Assembly: GCA_016210435.1 (NCBI GenBank)
Contig: JACQUF010000232.1
Location: 1 to 5,226 of the forward strand
DNA length: 5,226 nt
Direction of reading: 5' to 3'
Source: Chloroflexota bacterium
Lineage (GTDB): Bacteria; Chloroflexota; Dehalococcoidia; Lucifugimonadales; Lucifugimonadaceae
Numbering within the stretch: the first letter of the stretch is position 1; each line of letters begins with the position of its first letter. Below the pieces are notes generated by a model. It was not told the origin of the DNA. It saw only the letters and a list, made by a program, of their open reading frames with translations, and made no database searches. This document shows positions 1-5,185 of the stretch, piece by piece. Position numbers and translations under genes: made by a program.

Positions 1-1
1 G

Positions 2-1198
2 GGTACGGAGTGGGAGGACCAGGAGAAGGGGCAGTTGCACAAGTTCTTCCAAGCCCATCTGCCGCGGCGGACCGGCTGCTTCGGGTGCCCGATGCGCTGC
101 ATGAACAACTACAGCATCCCCGGCCTGGGGGCCGGCGTCGTCTCCTGCCAGCACTACACGGAGCTTTCCTGGAAGCTCCGGAACTCCGACCTGGACGCCT
201 GGTGGCAGAGCGTGGTGTTATGCCAACAGTACGGGATAGACAGCATCTCGGTATCGGGAATGATCGCCTGGTCGATGGAGCTTTATCAGCGTGGCATCAT
301 CGACGAGAAGGATACCGACGGCATCCCGATGGCCTGGGGTGACCGCCGGGCGATTCTGGGCACGATCGAGAAGATCGCGAACCGAGAGGGATTCGGCGAC
401 GTACTGGCCGGCGACGTGCCCACGGCGGTCAAGGCGGTGGGCCGTGGGTCCGAGGAGTACATGATGCACGTGAAGGGCTCTCCGCTCTACGTGCTCAACT
501 CCCGCAACTTCAAAGGCAGGGCACTGGCCGCCGCGGTTGGTCCCCGCGGGGACCACATCCGCTCCTCGCCCGCCCTCGCCGCCTCGAAAGCCGCGGCGGA
601 GGCCACAATATTCGATCCGATCGAGCGCGAGACAGCGGTGAAGGCTATCGTAGAGCACATAGAGGGTATCACCGGCACCCCTCTGGGCGCGGAGCCGCTG
701 GGCTATGAGGGCAAGGCGGCGCTGGTGCTTCGCGGCGAGAATGCCGAAGCGATCGCCGACATGCTCCTGAACTGCAAGTGGCACACCACCTGGGCCGAAA
801 TGCCGTTCACGGCCGAGCTCTCGGCCGAACTGCTCACGGCGGGAACCGGGCGCCCGTGGACCGCCGACTATCTGCTCAATCGGGCTGCCCGCCTCCGGGC
901 GATTGAGCGCGTGTACGACGTCAGGGAGGGCCTCACGCGGGACCATGACACCCTGCCCAAACGCTTCTTCGGCGAACCGTACTCCGGGCGGTTCAGCCAG
1001 GACACGCTGGACCGGGAGAAGTTCGAGCGGATGAAAGACGAGTACTACGAGCTTCGCGGCTGGGACCGGGAAACCGGAGTGCCCTCAAGGGAATACCTGG
1101 AGAGCCTAGGCCTTAAGTCCATAGCCGACGAGCTAGATCGATTGGGCAAGCTTCCAGCGGCCTTGCCGCTGGAAGCCGCAGTGATGGCCAACAGCTAG
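2..1198 (+). CDS. Aldehyde:ferredoxin oxidoreductase family protein, C-terminal part (5' end outside window)
   Basis: The reading frame is open from base 2, so the gene begins upstream; 398 codons are visible. AOR proteins usually have about 600-650 residues, so roughly 200 N-terminal residues (the main tungstopterin-binding domain) are missing. Members oxidise aldehydes to acids in the cytoplasm using a tungsto- or molybdo-bispterin and a [4Fe-4S] cluster, passing electrons to ferredoxin. The cluster motif C-x2-C-x3-C is present as GCFGCPMRC (Cys codons at 77, 86, 98). The fourth Cys is in DMLLNCKW (codon 773), which matches the family's D-x2-x2-C pterin/cluster loop. Other family blocks are YGIDSISVSGMIAWSMELY (from about 230), EEYMMHVKGSPLY (from about 453) and GPRGDHIRSS (from 542), whose His (554) corresponds to the conserved active-site-region His. 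An internal TTG at 35 is not the start, because family homology extends upstream of the Cys motif. Family assignment is firm. The substrate and the choice of W or Mo are unknown. It is the first gene of the probable operon as seen here. Confidence 0.93.
   Translation, partial: GTEWEDQEKGQLHKFFQAHLPRRTGCFGCPMRCMNNYSIPGLGAGVVSCQHYTELSWKLRNSDLDAWWQSVVLCQQYGIDSISVSGMIAWSMELYQRGIIDEKDTDGIPMAWGDRRAILGTIEKIANREGFGDVLAGDVPTAVKAVGRGSEEYMMHVKGSPLYVLNSRNFKGRALAAAVGPRGDHIRSSPALAASKAAAEATIFDPIERETAVKAIVEHIEGITGTPLGAEPLGYEGKAALVLRGENAEAIADMLLNCKWHTTWAEMPFTAELSAELLTAGTGRPWTADYLLNRAARLRAIERVYDVREGLTRDHDTLPKRFFGEPYSGRFSQDTLDREKFERMKDEYYELRGWDRETGVPSREYLESLGLKSIADELDRLGKLPAALPLEAAVMANS
1150..1176 (+). other. 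Perfect inverted repeat / RNA hairpin inside the 3' end of the AOR gene
   Basis: The arms GCTTCCAGCGG (1150-1160) and CCGCTGGAAGC (1166-1176) are perfectly complementary over 11 bp. They are separated by CCTTG, in which C1161 and G1165 can pair to leave a CTT triloop. The hairpin lies within codons for GKLPAALPLEAA and ends 19 bases before the stop codon. No T-tract follows directly, so it does not look like a classical Rho-independent terminator. A stabilising or attenuating mRNA structure between the first and second genes is possible (inference). Confidence 0.75.
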
Positions 1199-1234
1199 AG
1201 GACAGACAGCTTGCTTTGTTAATGCTGATCGCGG

Positions 1235-1242
1235 AAGGAGGT
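1235..1242 (+). promoter_or_regulatory. Ribosome binding site of the alcohol dehydrogenase gene
   Basis: AAGGAGGT is a full anti-16S match ending three bases before ATG 1246. It fixes the start at 1246 rather than the in-frame TTG at 1216, which lies upstream of this site. Confidence 0.9.
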
Positions 1243-1245
1243 ACA

Positions 1246-2286
1246 ATGAAAGCTGCGCGGCTACATGCGGTCGAAACGCCATTGTCGATTGACGAGGTTC
1301 CCATTCCTCAGCCGGGACCGGGCGAAGTGCTCCTGCAAGTAAAGGCATGTGGGGTCTGCACGTCAGATCGCTACGTGATCAAGGGCAGGCGGCCATTGAA
1401 GATCTACCCGCACACGCTCGGCCACGAGGTTACGGGAGTAGTGGCGTCTGTCGGCGACGACGTGGCCGAGTTCAGGCCCGGCGACCGCGTGTTCATCAAC
1501 CCGATGGTGAGCTGCGGCCGCTGCGAGTGGTGCCTCGACGGCCAGGATAACCTGTGCGCGCAGGGCAGACTCATCGGGCTCGACGACGGCATGGTAGGCG
1601 GGTACGCGGAGTACATGTCCCTGCCCGCGAAGAACGTGCACCGGCTTCCGGACAACGTCACGTTCGAGCAAGGCGTGATCATCACCAGCATACTGGCGAC
1701 CGGCTTTCACGCCGTGCGCAAGATCGGCGTGGATGCCGGCGACACGGTGGCGGTGTTCGGCGTGGGCGCGATTGGCTGCTGCGTGGTGCAGAGCGCTAAA
1801 GCACACGGAGCAACCCGGGTCATCGCCGTCGACCTGTCCGATTCCAAGCTCGAGCGGGCCAGGCCCTATGGCGCGGACGAGGGCATCAACGCTTCACTGG
1901 TCGACCCGGTGGCCGAGATCATGGCAAGAACGAGCGGCCGGGGTGTCGACGTGGCCTTCGACGTCGCGGGAGAGAAGGCTACCATCGAGGGAGCGATCGG
2001 GAGCCTCAGGCGTGGCGGGCGCGCCGCGCTCGTGGGCTGCACCTTCACTCCCGTTCACCTCGACTTCGAGGACTACTTCCGCGGCGTAGCCTGCAAAGAG
2101 GTGACGATGTCTACGATCTTCGCCTACCAGGCCCGCGAGTTCCCGCTCATGGTGGAACTGCTGCGCGCCGGGAAGATCGACCTTTCTCTGTATTCGGCAA
2201 TAACGTTCCCGCTGGCCGAGGTGAACGCCGCCCTGGAAGCTTCCGAGAGGGAGACCGAGGCGGTGCGAATCATCTTGACGCCGTGA
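1246..2286 (+). CDS. Zinc-dependent medium-chain alcohol dehydrogenase
   Basis: This 346-residue protein has the usual length for the medium-chain dehydrogenase/reductase (MDR) superfamily. It should catalyse reversible NAD-linked oxidation of an alcohol in the cytoplasm. The N-terminal catalytic domain has ACGVCTSD (C38 zinc ligand, S40/D41) and LGHE (H60, E61). A structural zinc lobe is present as C90-x2-C93-x2-C96-x7-C104. The Rossmann fold has FGVGAIG (171-177), and an Asp ends the second strand (IAVDLSDSK), which favours NAD over NADP. The residue expected to be the third catalytic zinc ligand (Cys, Asp or Glu in relatives) aligns with S148 in TSILATGFHAV, which is unusual. The best matches I can suggest from motifs are sorbitol/threonine-dehydrogenase-like or hydroxyacyl-CoA-dehydrogenase-like MDRs; the substrate cannot be read from sequence. 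It starts 47 bases after the AOR stop, consistent with one transcript and with handling of the same aldehyde/alcohol couple (inference). Confidence 0.93.
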   Translation: MKAARLHAVETPLSIDEVPIPQPGPGEVLLQVKACGVCTSDRYVIKGRRPLKIYPHTLGHEVTGVVASVGDDVAEFRPGDRVFINPMVSCGRCEWCLDGQDNLCAQGRLIGLDDGMVGGYAEYMSLPAKNVHRLPDNVTFEQGVIITSILATGFHAVRKIGVDAGDTVAVFGVGAIGCCVVQSAKAHGATRVIAVDLSDSKLERARPYGADEGINASLVDPVAEIMARTSGRGVDVAFDVAGEKATIEGAIGSLRRGGRAALVGCTFTPVHLDFEDYFRGVACKEVTMSTIFAYQAREFPLMVELLRAGKIDLSLYSAITFPLAEVNAALEASERETEAVRIILTP

Positions 2287-2289
2287 CGA

Positions 2290-2310
2290 GGGGCAAGGGT
2301 CAAGGGGCAA
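2290..2310 (+). repeat. Heptad tandem array, copy 1 (3 units)
   Basis: Three adjacent 7-bp units read GGGGCAA, GGGTCAA, GGGGCAA, followed by the partial unit GGGAAG. The array starts three bases after the dehydrogenase stop codon and is preceded by CGA, as in the other two arrays. It lies in the 92-base gap before the DUF362 gene. Confidence 0.85.
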
Positions 2311-2324
2311 GGGAAGCGATTCCC
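2311..2324 (+). other. Small hairpin with GNRA-type tetraloop
   Basis: GGGAA and TTCCC pair over 5 bp around GCGA, a stable GNRA tetraloop in RNA. An alternative pairing of AAGGGG (2302-2307) in the heptad array with CCCCTT (2322-2327) excludes it. No U-run follows, so a terminator is not supported; any function is speculative. Confidence 0.4.
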
Positions 2325-2367
2325 CTTTGATTCAAGACGCAGGGCAGAGAAAGCACCGGAAGTTGTG

Positions 2368-2373
2368 AAGGAG
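2368..2373 (+). promoter_or_regulatory. Ribosome binding site of the DUF362 gene
   Basis: AAGGAG lies five bases before ATG 2379, an ideal spacing that supports this start. Confidence 0.85.
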
Positions 2374-2378
2374 CAAGA

Positions 2379-3572
2379 ATGAGCAGTAGTGTGGTTGCCA
2401 TCACGCGGACATCTAAGGGGCCATCGGACGAACAGGTCGAGGAGGCTGTTCGCGAGGCCATCCGGTTGCTGGGAGGGCTTGACGACGTCGTGCCGGAGGG
2501 CGGGACGGTAATTATCAAGCCGAACGTGGCGGCCGCTCCGATTCATGTGAGCGGCAAGTACTACGACGGAGCGGTTACCAGCCCGGCCGTTTGCAGGGCA
2601 ATCGCGAACGTCGTGCGGGAGCGGCCGGCGCGGCCGATCATAGCCGAGTCTTCCGCGGTTTCCGTCGACACGGAGAAGGCTTTCAAGGCTACAGGCTTCC
2701 TGCGGCTCAGGGAAGAAGGCTATGAACTCGTCGATCTCAAAAGGACGAAACCCGTGAGCGTGGCCTGCCCCCAGGGCAAGATATTCAAACAGATGACCAC
2801 TTACGAGCCCGTGTTGAAGGCCGACGCTATTATCAGCGTCCCGGTAATGAAGACCCACGAGCAGACAGAGGCATCGCTGGGGCTCAAGAACCTCAAGGGG
2901 CTCTATACGGACGCGATGAAGAAGCGGGCACACCGGAGGCAGCTCTTCCAGCAAGTGGCGGACTGGGCCACGGTGGTTAGACCGAAGATGGTCGTCGTCG
3001 ACGGCATTCTGGGTCAGGAGGGCCTTGGGCCGTTCTGGGGAATCCCGATCGAGATGGACCTCATCGTCGCCGGCAAGGATGCCGTGGCTGCGGACGCTAC
3101 CGCGGCCCGCATCATGGGCTACGAGCCGGCCGAAGTGGGATGTCTCAAGGAATGTGCCGAGCATGGGCTCGGAGTTATGGGGCTCGACGAAATCGAGTTG
3201 GCGGGCCAGTCGCTGGAAAGCGTCCAGCGCCGGTTCCTGCGCCCGTTCGAGGACGAACGGGCCCGGATCAAGAACTTTACCCTGCTCTGGGGAGACGTGA
3301 CCTGCACGGGCTGCCGCAACGACGTGGTCAGCGCGCTATTCGGTCTTCGCTACACTTACAAAGTCGAGGATGAGGTGGAAGGGCTGACGGTGGTGGTCAG
3401 CAACGCCGAGATACCGGAGGGCGTAAAGGAGGACAGGCTCGTCACCGTGGGACGTTGCGTGCCCACGCGCAACCGCCGGGGGAGATACGTGCCGGGATGT
3501 CCTCCCAACACCGTGCGCATCGTCGAGGCGATGCTGGGCCGGCCGGTCAAGCGGAGCTACGCCAGCGAGTGA
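2379..3572 (+). CDS. DUF362 domain protein with C-terminal cysteine quartet
   Basis: This is a 397-residue cytoplasmic protein with no signal peptide or membrane segment. The DUF362 signature blocks are in order: VIIKPNV (44-50), a central VPVMKTH (K158-T159-H160), SLGLKNLKG (166-174), VVVDGILGQEGLGP (205-218), and AGKDAVAADATAARIMGYEP, a family block around the conserved Asp residues. No biochemical activity is established for most members; some related proteins carry ferredoxin domains. Here no ferredoxin domain is fused. Instead the C-terminal region has C309-x2-C312 (TCTGC), C360 (GRC) and C374 (PGCPP), a set that could bind an Fe-S cluster or zinc (inference). The gene follows the alcohol dehydrogenase by 92 bases and precedes the aminotransferase by 227 bases, all on one strand. 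A redox or cofactor-linked role with AOR is a guess from this context. The family call is firm; the function is unknown. Confidence 0.9.
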   Translation: MSSSVVAITRTSKGPSDEQVEEAVREAIRLLGGLDDVVPEGGTVIIKPNVAAAPIHVSGKYYDGAVTSPAVCRAIANVVRERPARPIIAESSAVSVDTEKAFKATGFLRLREEGYELVDLKRTKPVSVACPQGKIFKQMTTYEPVLKADAIISVPVMKTHEQTEASLGLKNLKGLYTDAMKKRAHRRQLFQQVADWATVVRPKMVVVDGILGQEGLGPFWGIPIEMDLIVAGKDAVAADATAARIMGYEPAEVGCLKECAEHGLGVMGLDEIELAGQSLESVQRRFLRPFEDERARIKNFTLLWGDVTCTGCRNDVVSALFGLRYTYKVEDEVEGLTVVVSNAEIPEGVKEDRLVTVGRCVPTRNRRGRYVPGCPPNTVRIVEAMLGRPVKRSYASE

Positions 3573-3583
3573 GGGCAGGACGA

Positions 3584-3611
3584 GGGTCAAGGGTCAAGGG
3601 GCAAGGGGCAA
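3584..3611 (+). repeat. Heptad tandem array, copy 2 (4 units)
   Basis: Four adjacent units read GGGTCAA, GGGTCAA, GGGGCAA, GGGGCAA and are followed by GGAAAA. The array begins 11 bases after the DUF362 stop codon, again directly after CGA. It differs from copy 1 in unit number and order, as expected of a slippage-prone repeat. Confidence 0.87.
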
Positions 3612-3622
3612 GGAAAACGGGA

Positions 3623-3643
3623 GCGCGGGCGTCTCGCCTGCGC
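3623..3643. repeat. GC-rich imperfect palindrome, possible extragenic repeat
   Basis: GCGCGGGCG and CGCCTGCGC form a 9-bp stem (one G-T wobble) around a TCT triloop, 11 bases after heptad array 2. It lacks a following T-tract, so I do not call it a terminator. Short GC-rich palindromes of this kind are often dispersed as repetitive extragenic elements; whether this one is multicopy cannot be seen in the window. Confidence 0.5.
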
Positions 3644-3655
3644 GAGCAGCCCAGC

Positions 3656-3678
3656 AGGGCCAAATGATGAACCTCAAC
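3656..3678 (+). repeat. 23-base segment shared with 5163-5185 (copy A)
   Basis: It begins AGGGCC, contains ATGAA and ends AAC. Ungapped, 19 of 23 bases match the segment at 5163-5185. Both copies lie downstream of a heptad array (45 and 20 bases after it respectively), suggesting one composite repeat family rather than chance. Confidence 0.5.
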
Positions 3679-3716
3679 TTTCACCATTCGGCCAGTGCAC
3701 TCGAAGGATTAGCACA

Positions 3717-3758
3717 GGGACAGGTAAGAGGGCATAGAGGGGGGTTAGTACCTGCCCC
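3717..3758. repeat. Imperfect inverted repeat upstream of the aminotransferase, REP-like
   Basis: GGGACAGGTA (3717-3726) and TACCTGCCCC (3749-3758) are complementary at 9 of 10 positions, with a purine-rich 22-base spacer. GGGACAGG-type arms facing each other recall REP/REPIN elements mobilised by REP-associated tyrosine transposases (a resemblance from general knowledge, not verified here). It lies 41 bases before the aminotransferase start, so it would also be in its leader if transcribed. Confidence 0.45.
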
Positions 3759-3788
3759 GGACGGAGCGAAGAAGTGAGGTAAACCAAG

Positions 3789-3796
3789 AGGAGGAG
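3789..3796 (+). promoter_or_regulatory. Ribosome binding site of the aminotransferase gene
   Basis: AGGAGGAG ends three bases before ATG 3800, with its AGGAGG core five bases away. This strong site supports the chosen start. Confidence 0.88.
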
Positions 3797-3799
3797 CCA

Positions 3800-5116
3800 A
3801 TGGACGTTAGTGCGAAGTACAACACGTATGTGAACAGCGGATACGAGAAGGCCGAAGCCTTGCTGTCCGTCGAACGGGCGGAGGGATGCTACATGTACGA
3901 CCGCGACGGCAACAAGTACATGGACCTGTTCTCCAGCTACGCGGTCGTGAACACGGGACACAACAACCCGTACGTGATAGAAGCAGCCAAGGCCCAGTTG
4001 GAGAAGCTGATACACTGCGGATCTCTGACTAACAGGGTGCAAGTAGTTGCCGACCTTGCCGAGCGGCTAGCTAGTATCACACCCGGACGGCTTCAGAAGA
4101 GCTTCTTCGTCAACAGCGGGGCGGAGGCGAACGAGGGTGCGATCCGCCTGGCGAAGTATTACACCGGCCGGACGGACATTCTAGCTCCACAGTACGGCTA
4201 CTTCGGCCGGACCCTGGCATCCCTCAGCGTCGTCGGCATGAGCGGCCGGAAGCGCCGGGCCGGGGGTCTGATGCCGGGAGTCCACTTCGTGCCCGCGCCC
4301 TACTGCTACCGGTGCTCGCTGGACCGGACGTACCCGGAGTGCGACCTCCAGTGCGCCAACATGGTGGAGGATATCATTCGCCTCAGCTCATCCGGGAACG
4401 TGGCCGCGTTGATCTCGGAGTCCGTCTCGGGCGCCGGCGGCGCCTTCGCGGCCCCGCGGGGGTACTTCGCCCGGGTGAAGCAAATCCTGGACAAGTACGG
4501 GGCGATCCTCATCATCGACGAGGTGCAGGCCGGCATGGGCCGGACCGGGAAGATGTGGGGCGTCGAGCACTACGGGGTCGAGCCGGAAATCATGACGATT
4601 TCCAAGGGCATTGCCGGCGGGCTGCCCCTGGGCGCGTTCATCGCGACCCCCGAAGTAGCCGCTTCGCTTGGCCCCGGCGACTACAACTCCACCTTCGGCG
4701 GCAGCCCGATATCCTGCGCCGCCGCCCTGGCGAACCTTGACGTCATAGAGCGGGAGGGCCTGGTCGCCGCCGCCGGCGAGAAGGGCGAGCACATGATGAA
4801 GCTCCTGGCCCCGCTGAAGGATCGGCACAGCCTGGTGGGGGACGTTCGAGGCATCGGCCTGTTCATCGGCATCGAGCTGGTCAAGGACGAGGCCAAGACG
4901 CCGGCGAACGCGGAGGCAGCAGCGGTCAAGAAAGAGTGCCTGAGTCGTGGGATCTCGATCGGGGTCGGCGGGTTCTACCAGAACATACTCCGCGTGAGCC
5001 CGCCCCTCATAATAACCAGGGAGGAGATGGATCATGCCGCTGGCGTGATCGACGAAGCGCTCGCGGTCGTCTCATCGAAGATGGTCGAGGTGCAAGCGGG
5101 CGTGGCCGCGCGGTGA
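3800..5116 (+). CDS. Class III PLP-dependent aminotransferase (AGXT2 / omega-amino acid type)
   Basis: This 438-residue cytosolic protein has the usual length for class III aminotransferases, which move an amino group, often a terminal one, to pyruvate, glyoxylate or 2-oxoglutarate. Visible blocks: NSGAEANE (105-112, PLP phosphate site), IIDEVQAGMGRTG with D240 (pyridine nitrogen), TISKGIAGG with the Schiff-base lysine K269, and NSTFGG with T298 (phosphate contact from the other subunit). R398 in LRVSPPL corresponds to the substrate-carboxylate Arg of the family. The Glu that gates this Arg in GABA and ornithine aminotransferases is Ala here (ESVSGAGG, A212). That argues against a true GABA transaminase and for an alanine-glyoxylate or beta/omega-amino acid:pyruvate type. 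C169-x2-C172-x8-C181-x3-C185 is a cysteine-rich insert seen in some AGXT2-like relatives. YGYFGRT (132-138) has Phe135 where His is usual. It is last in the probable operon. Class is firm; substrate unknown. Confidence 0.93.
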   Translation: MDVSAKYNTYVNSGYEKAEALLSVERAEGCYMYDRDGNKYMDLFSSYAVVNTGHNNPYVIEAAKAQLEKLIHCGSLTNRVQVVADLAERLASITPGRLQKSFFVNSGAEANEGAIRLAKYYTGRTDILAPQYGYFGRTLASLSVVGMSGRKRRAGGLMPGVHFVPAPYCYRCSLDRTYPECDLQCANMVEDIIRLSSSGNVAALISESVSGAGGAFAAPRGYFARVKQILDKYGAILIIDEVQAGMGRTGKMWGVEHYGVEPEIMTISKGIAGGLPLGAFIATPEVAASLGPGDYNSTFGGSPISCAAALANLDVIEREGLVAAAGEKGEHMMKLLAPLKDRHSLVGDVRGIGLFIGIELVKDEAKTPANAEAAAVKKECLSRGISIGVGGFYQNILRVSPPLIITREEMDHAAGVIDEALAVVSSKMVEVQAGVAAR

Positions 5117-5122
5117 AGGCGA

Positions 5123-5143
5123 GGGTCAAGGGGCAAGGGTCAA
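5123..5143 (+). repeat. Heptad tandem array, copy 3 (3 units)
   Basis: Three units read GGGTCAA, GGGGCAA, GGGTCAA and are followed by GGAAAG. The array starts six bases after the aminotransferase stop codon and again follows CGA, matching copies 1 and 2 in strand and position relative to the gene. Confidence 0.86.
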
Positions 5144-5162
5144 GGAAAGAAGAGGGGTCGGT

Positions 5163-5185
5163 AGGGCCGAATTATGAAGCTTAAC
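5163..5185 (+). repeat. 23-base segment shared with 3656-3678 (copy B)
   Basis: It matches copy A at 19 of 23 positions without gaps and lies 20 bases after heptad array 3. The ATG it contains (5174) opens an 11-codon frame that stops at 5207-5209, so it is not the start of a sizeable gene. The remaining bases to 5226 hold no gene I can support. Confidence 0.5.

Noticed and set aside
35..37. TTG as the start of the AOR gene
   Set aside because: The frame is open to base 2 without a stop, no ribosome site precedes it, and the AOR N-terminal domain would be missing; the gene is cut by the window edge.
218..946. Long - strand open frame (242 codons) opposite the AOR gene
   Set aside because: It is fully antisense to conserved AOR motifs, has low-complexity Arg/Gly/Ala composition and no recognisable domain.
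1216..1245. Upstream in-frame TTG start for the alcohol dehydrogenase
   Set aside because: The strong AAGGAGGT site at 1235-1242 sits inside this extension and is placed for ATG 1246, where the MDR-family N-terminus (MKAARLHAVE) begins.
2290..2310. CRISPR-like or protein-coding heptad repeats
   Set aside because: Units are adjacent with no spacers, and a 7-base period shifts the reading frame, so neither a CRISPR array nor a peptide repeat fits.
2124..3164. Long - strand open frame (346 codons) opposite the dehydrogenase and DUF362 genes
   Set aside because: It overlaps two clearly recognisable + strand genes, its translation is rich in His, Arg and Leu with no family motif, and it spans the intergenic repeat; it is a GC-rich antisense shadow.
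3623..3643. Rho-independent terminator after the DUF362 gene
   Set aside because: The stem is stable but followed by GAGCAGCCC rather than a T-run.
4388..5035. Long - strand open frame (215 codons) opposite the aminotransferase
   Set aside because: It is antisense to catalytic motifs of a firm gene, with no ribosome site or family signature.
5123..5143. Minus-strand promoters from TTGACC-like hexamers in the reverse complement of the heptads
   Set aside because: TTGACC arises automatically from the repeat unit; no matching -10 box or - strand gene is present.
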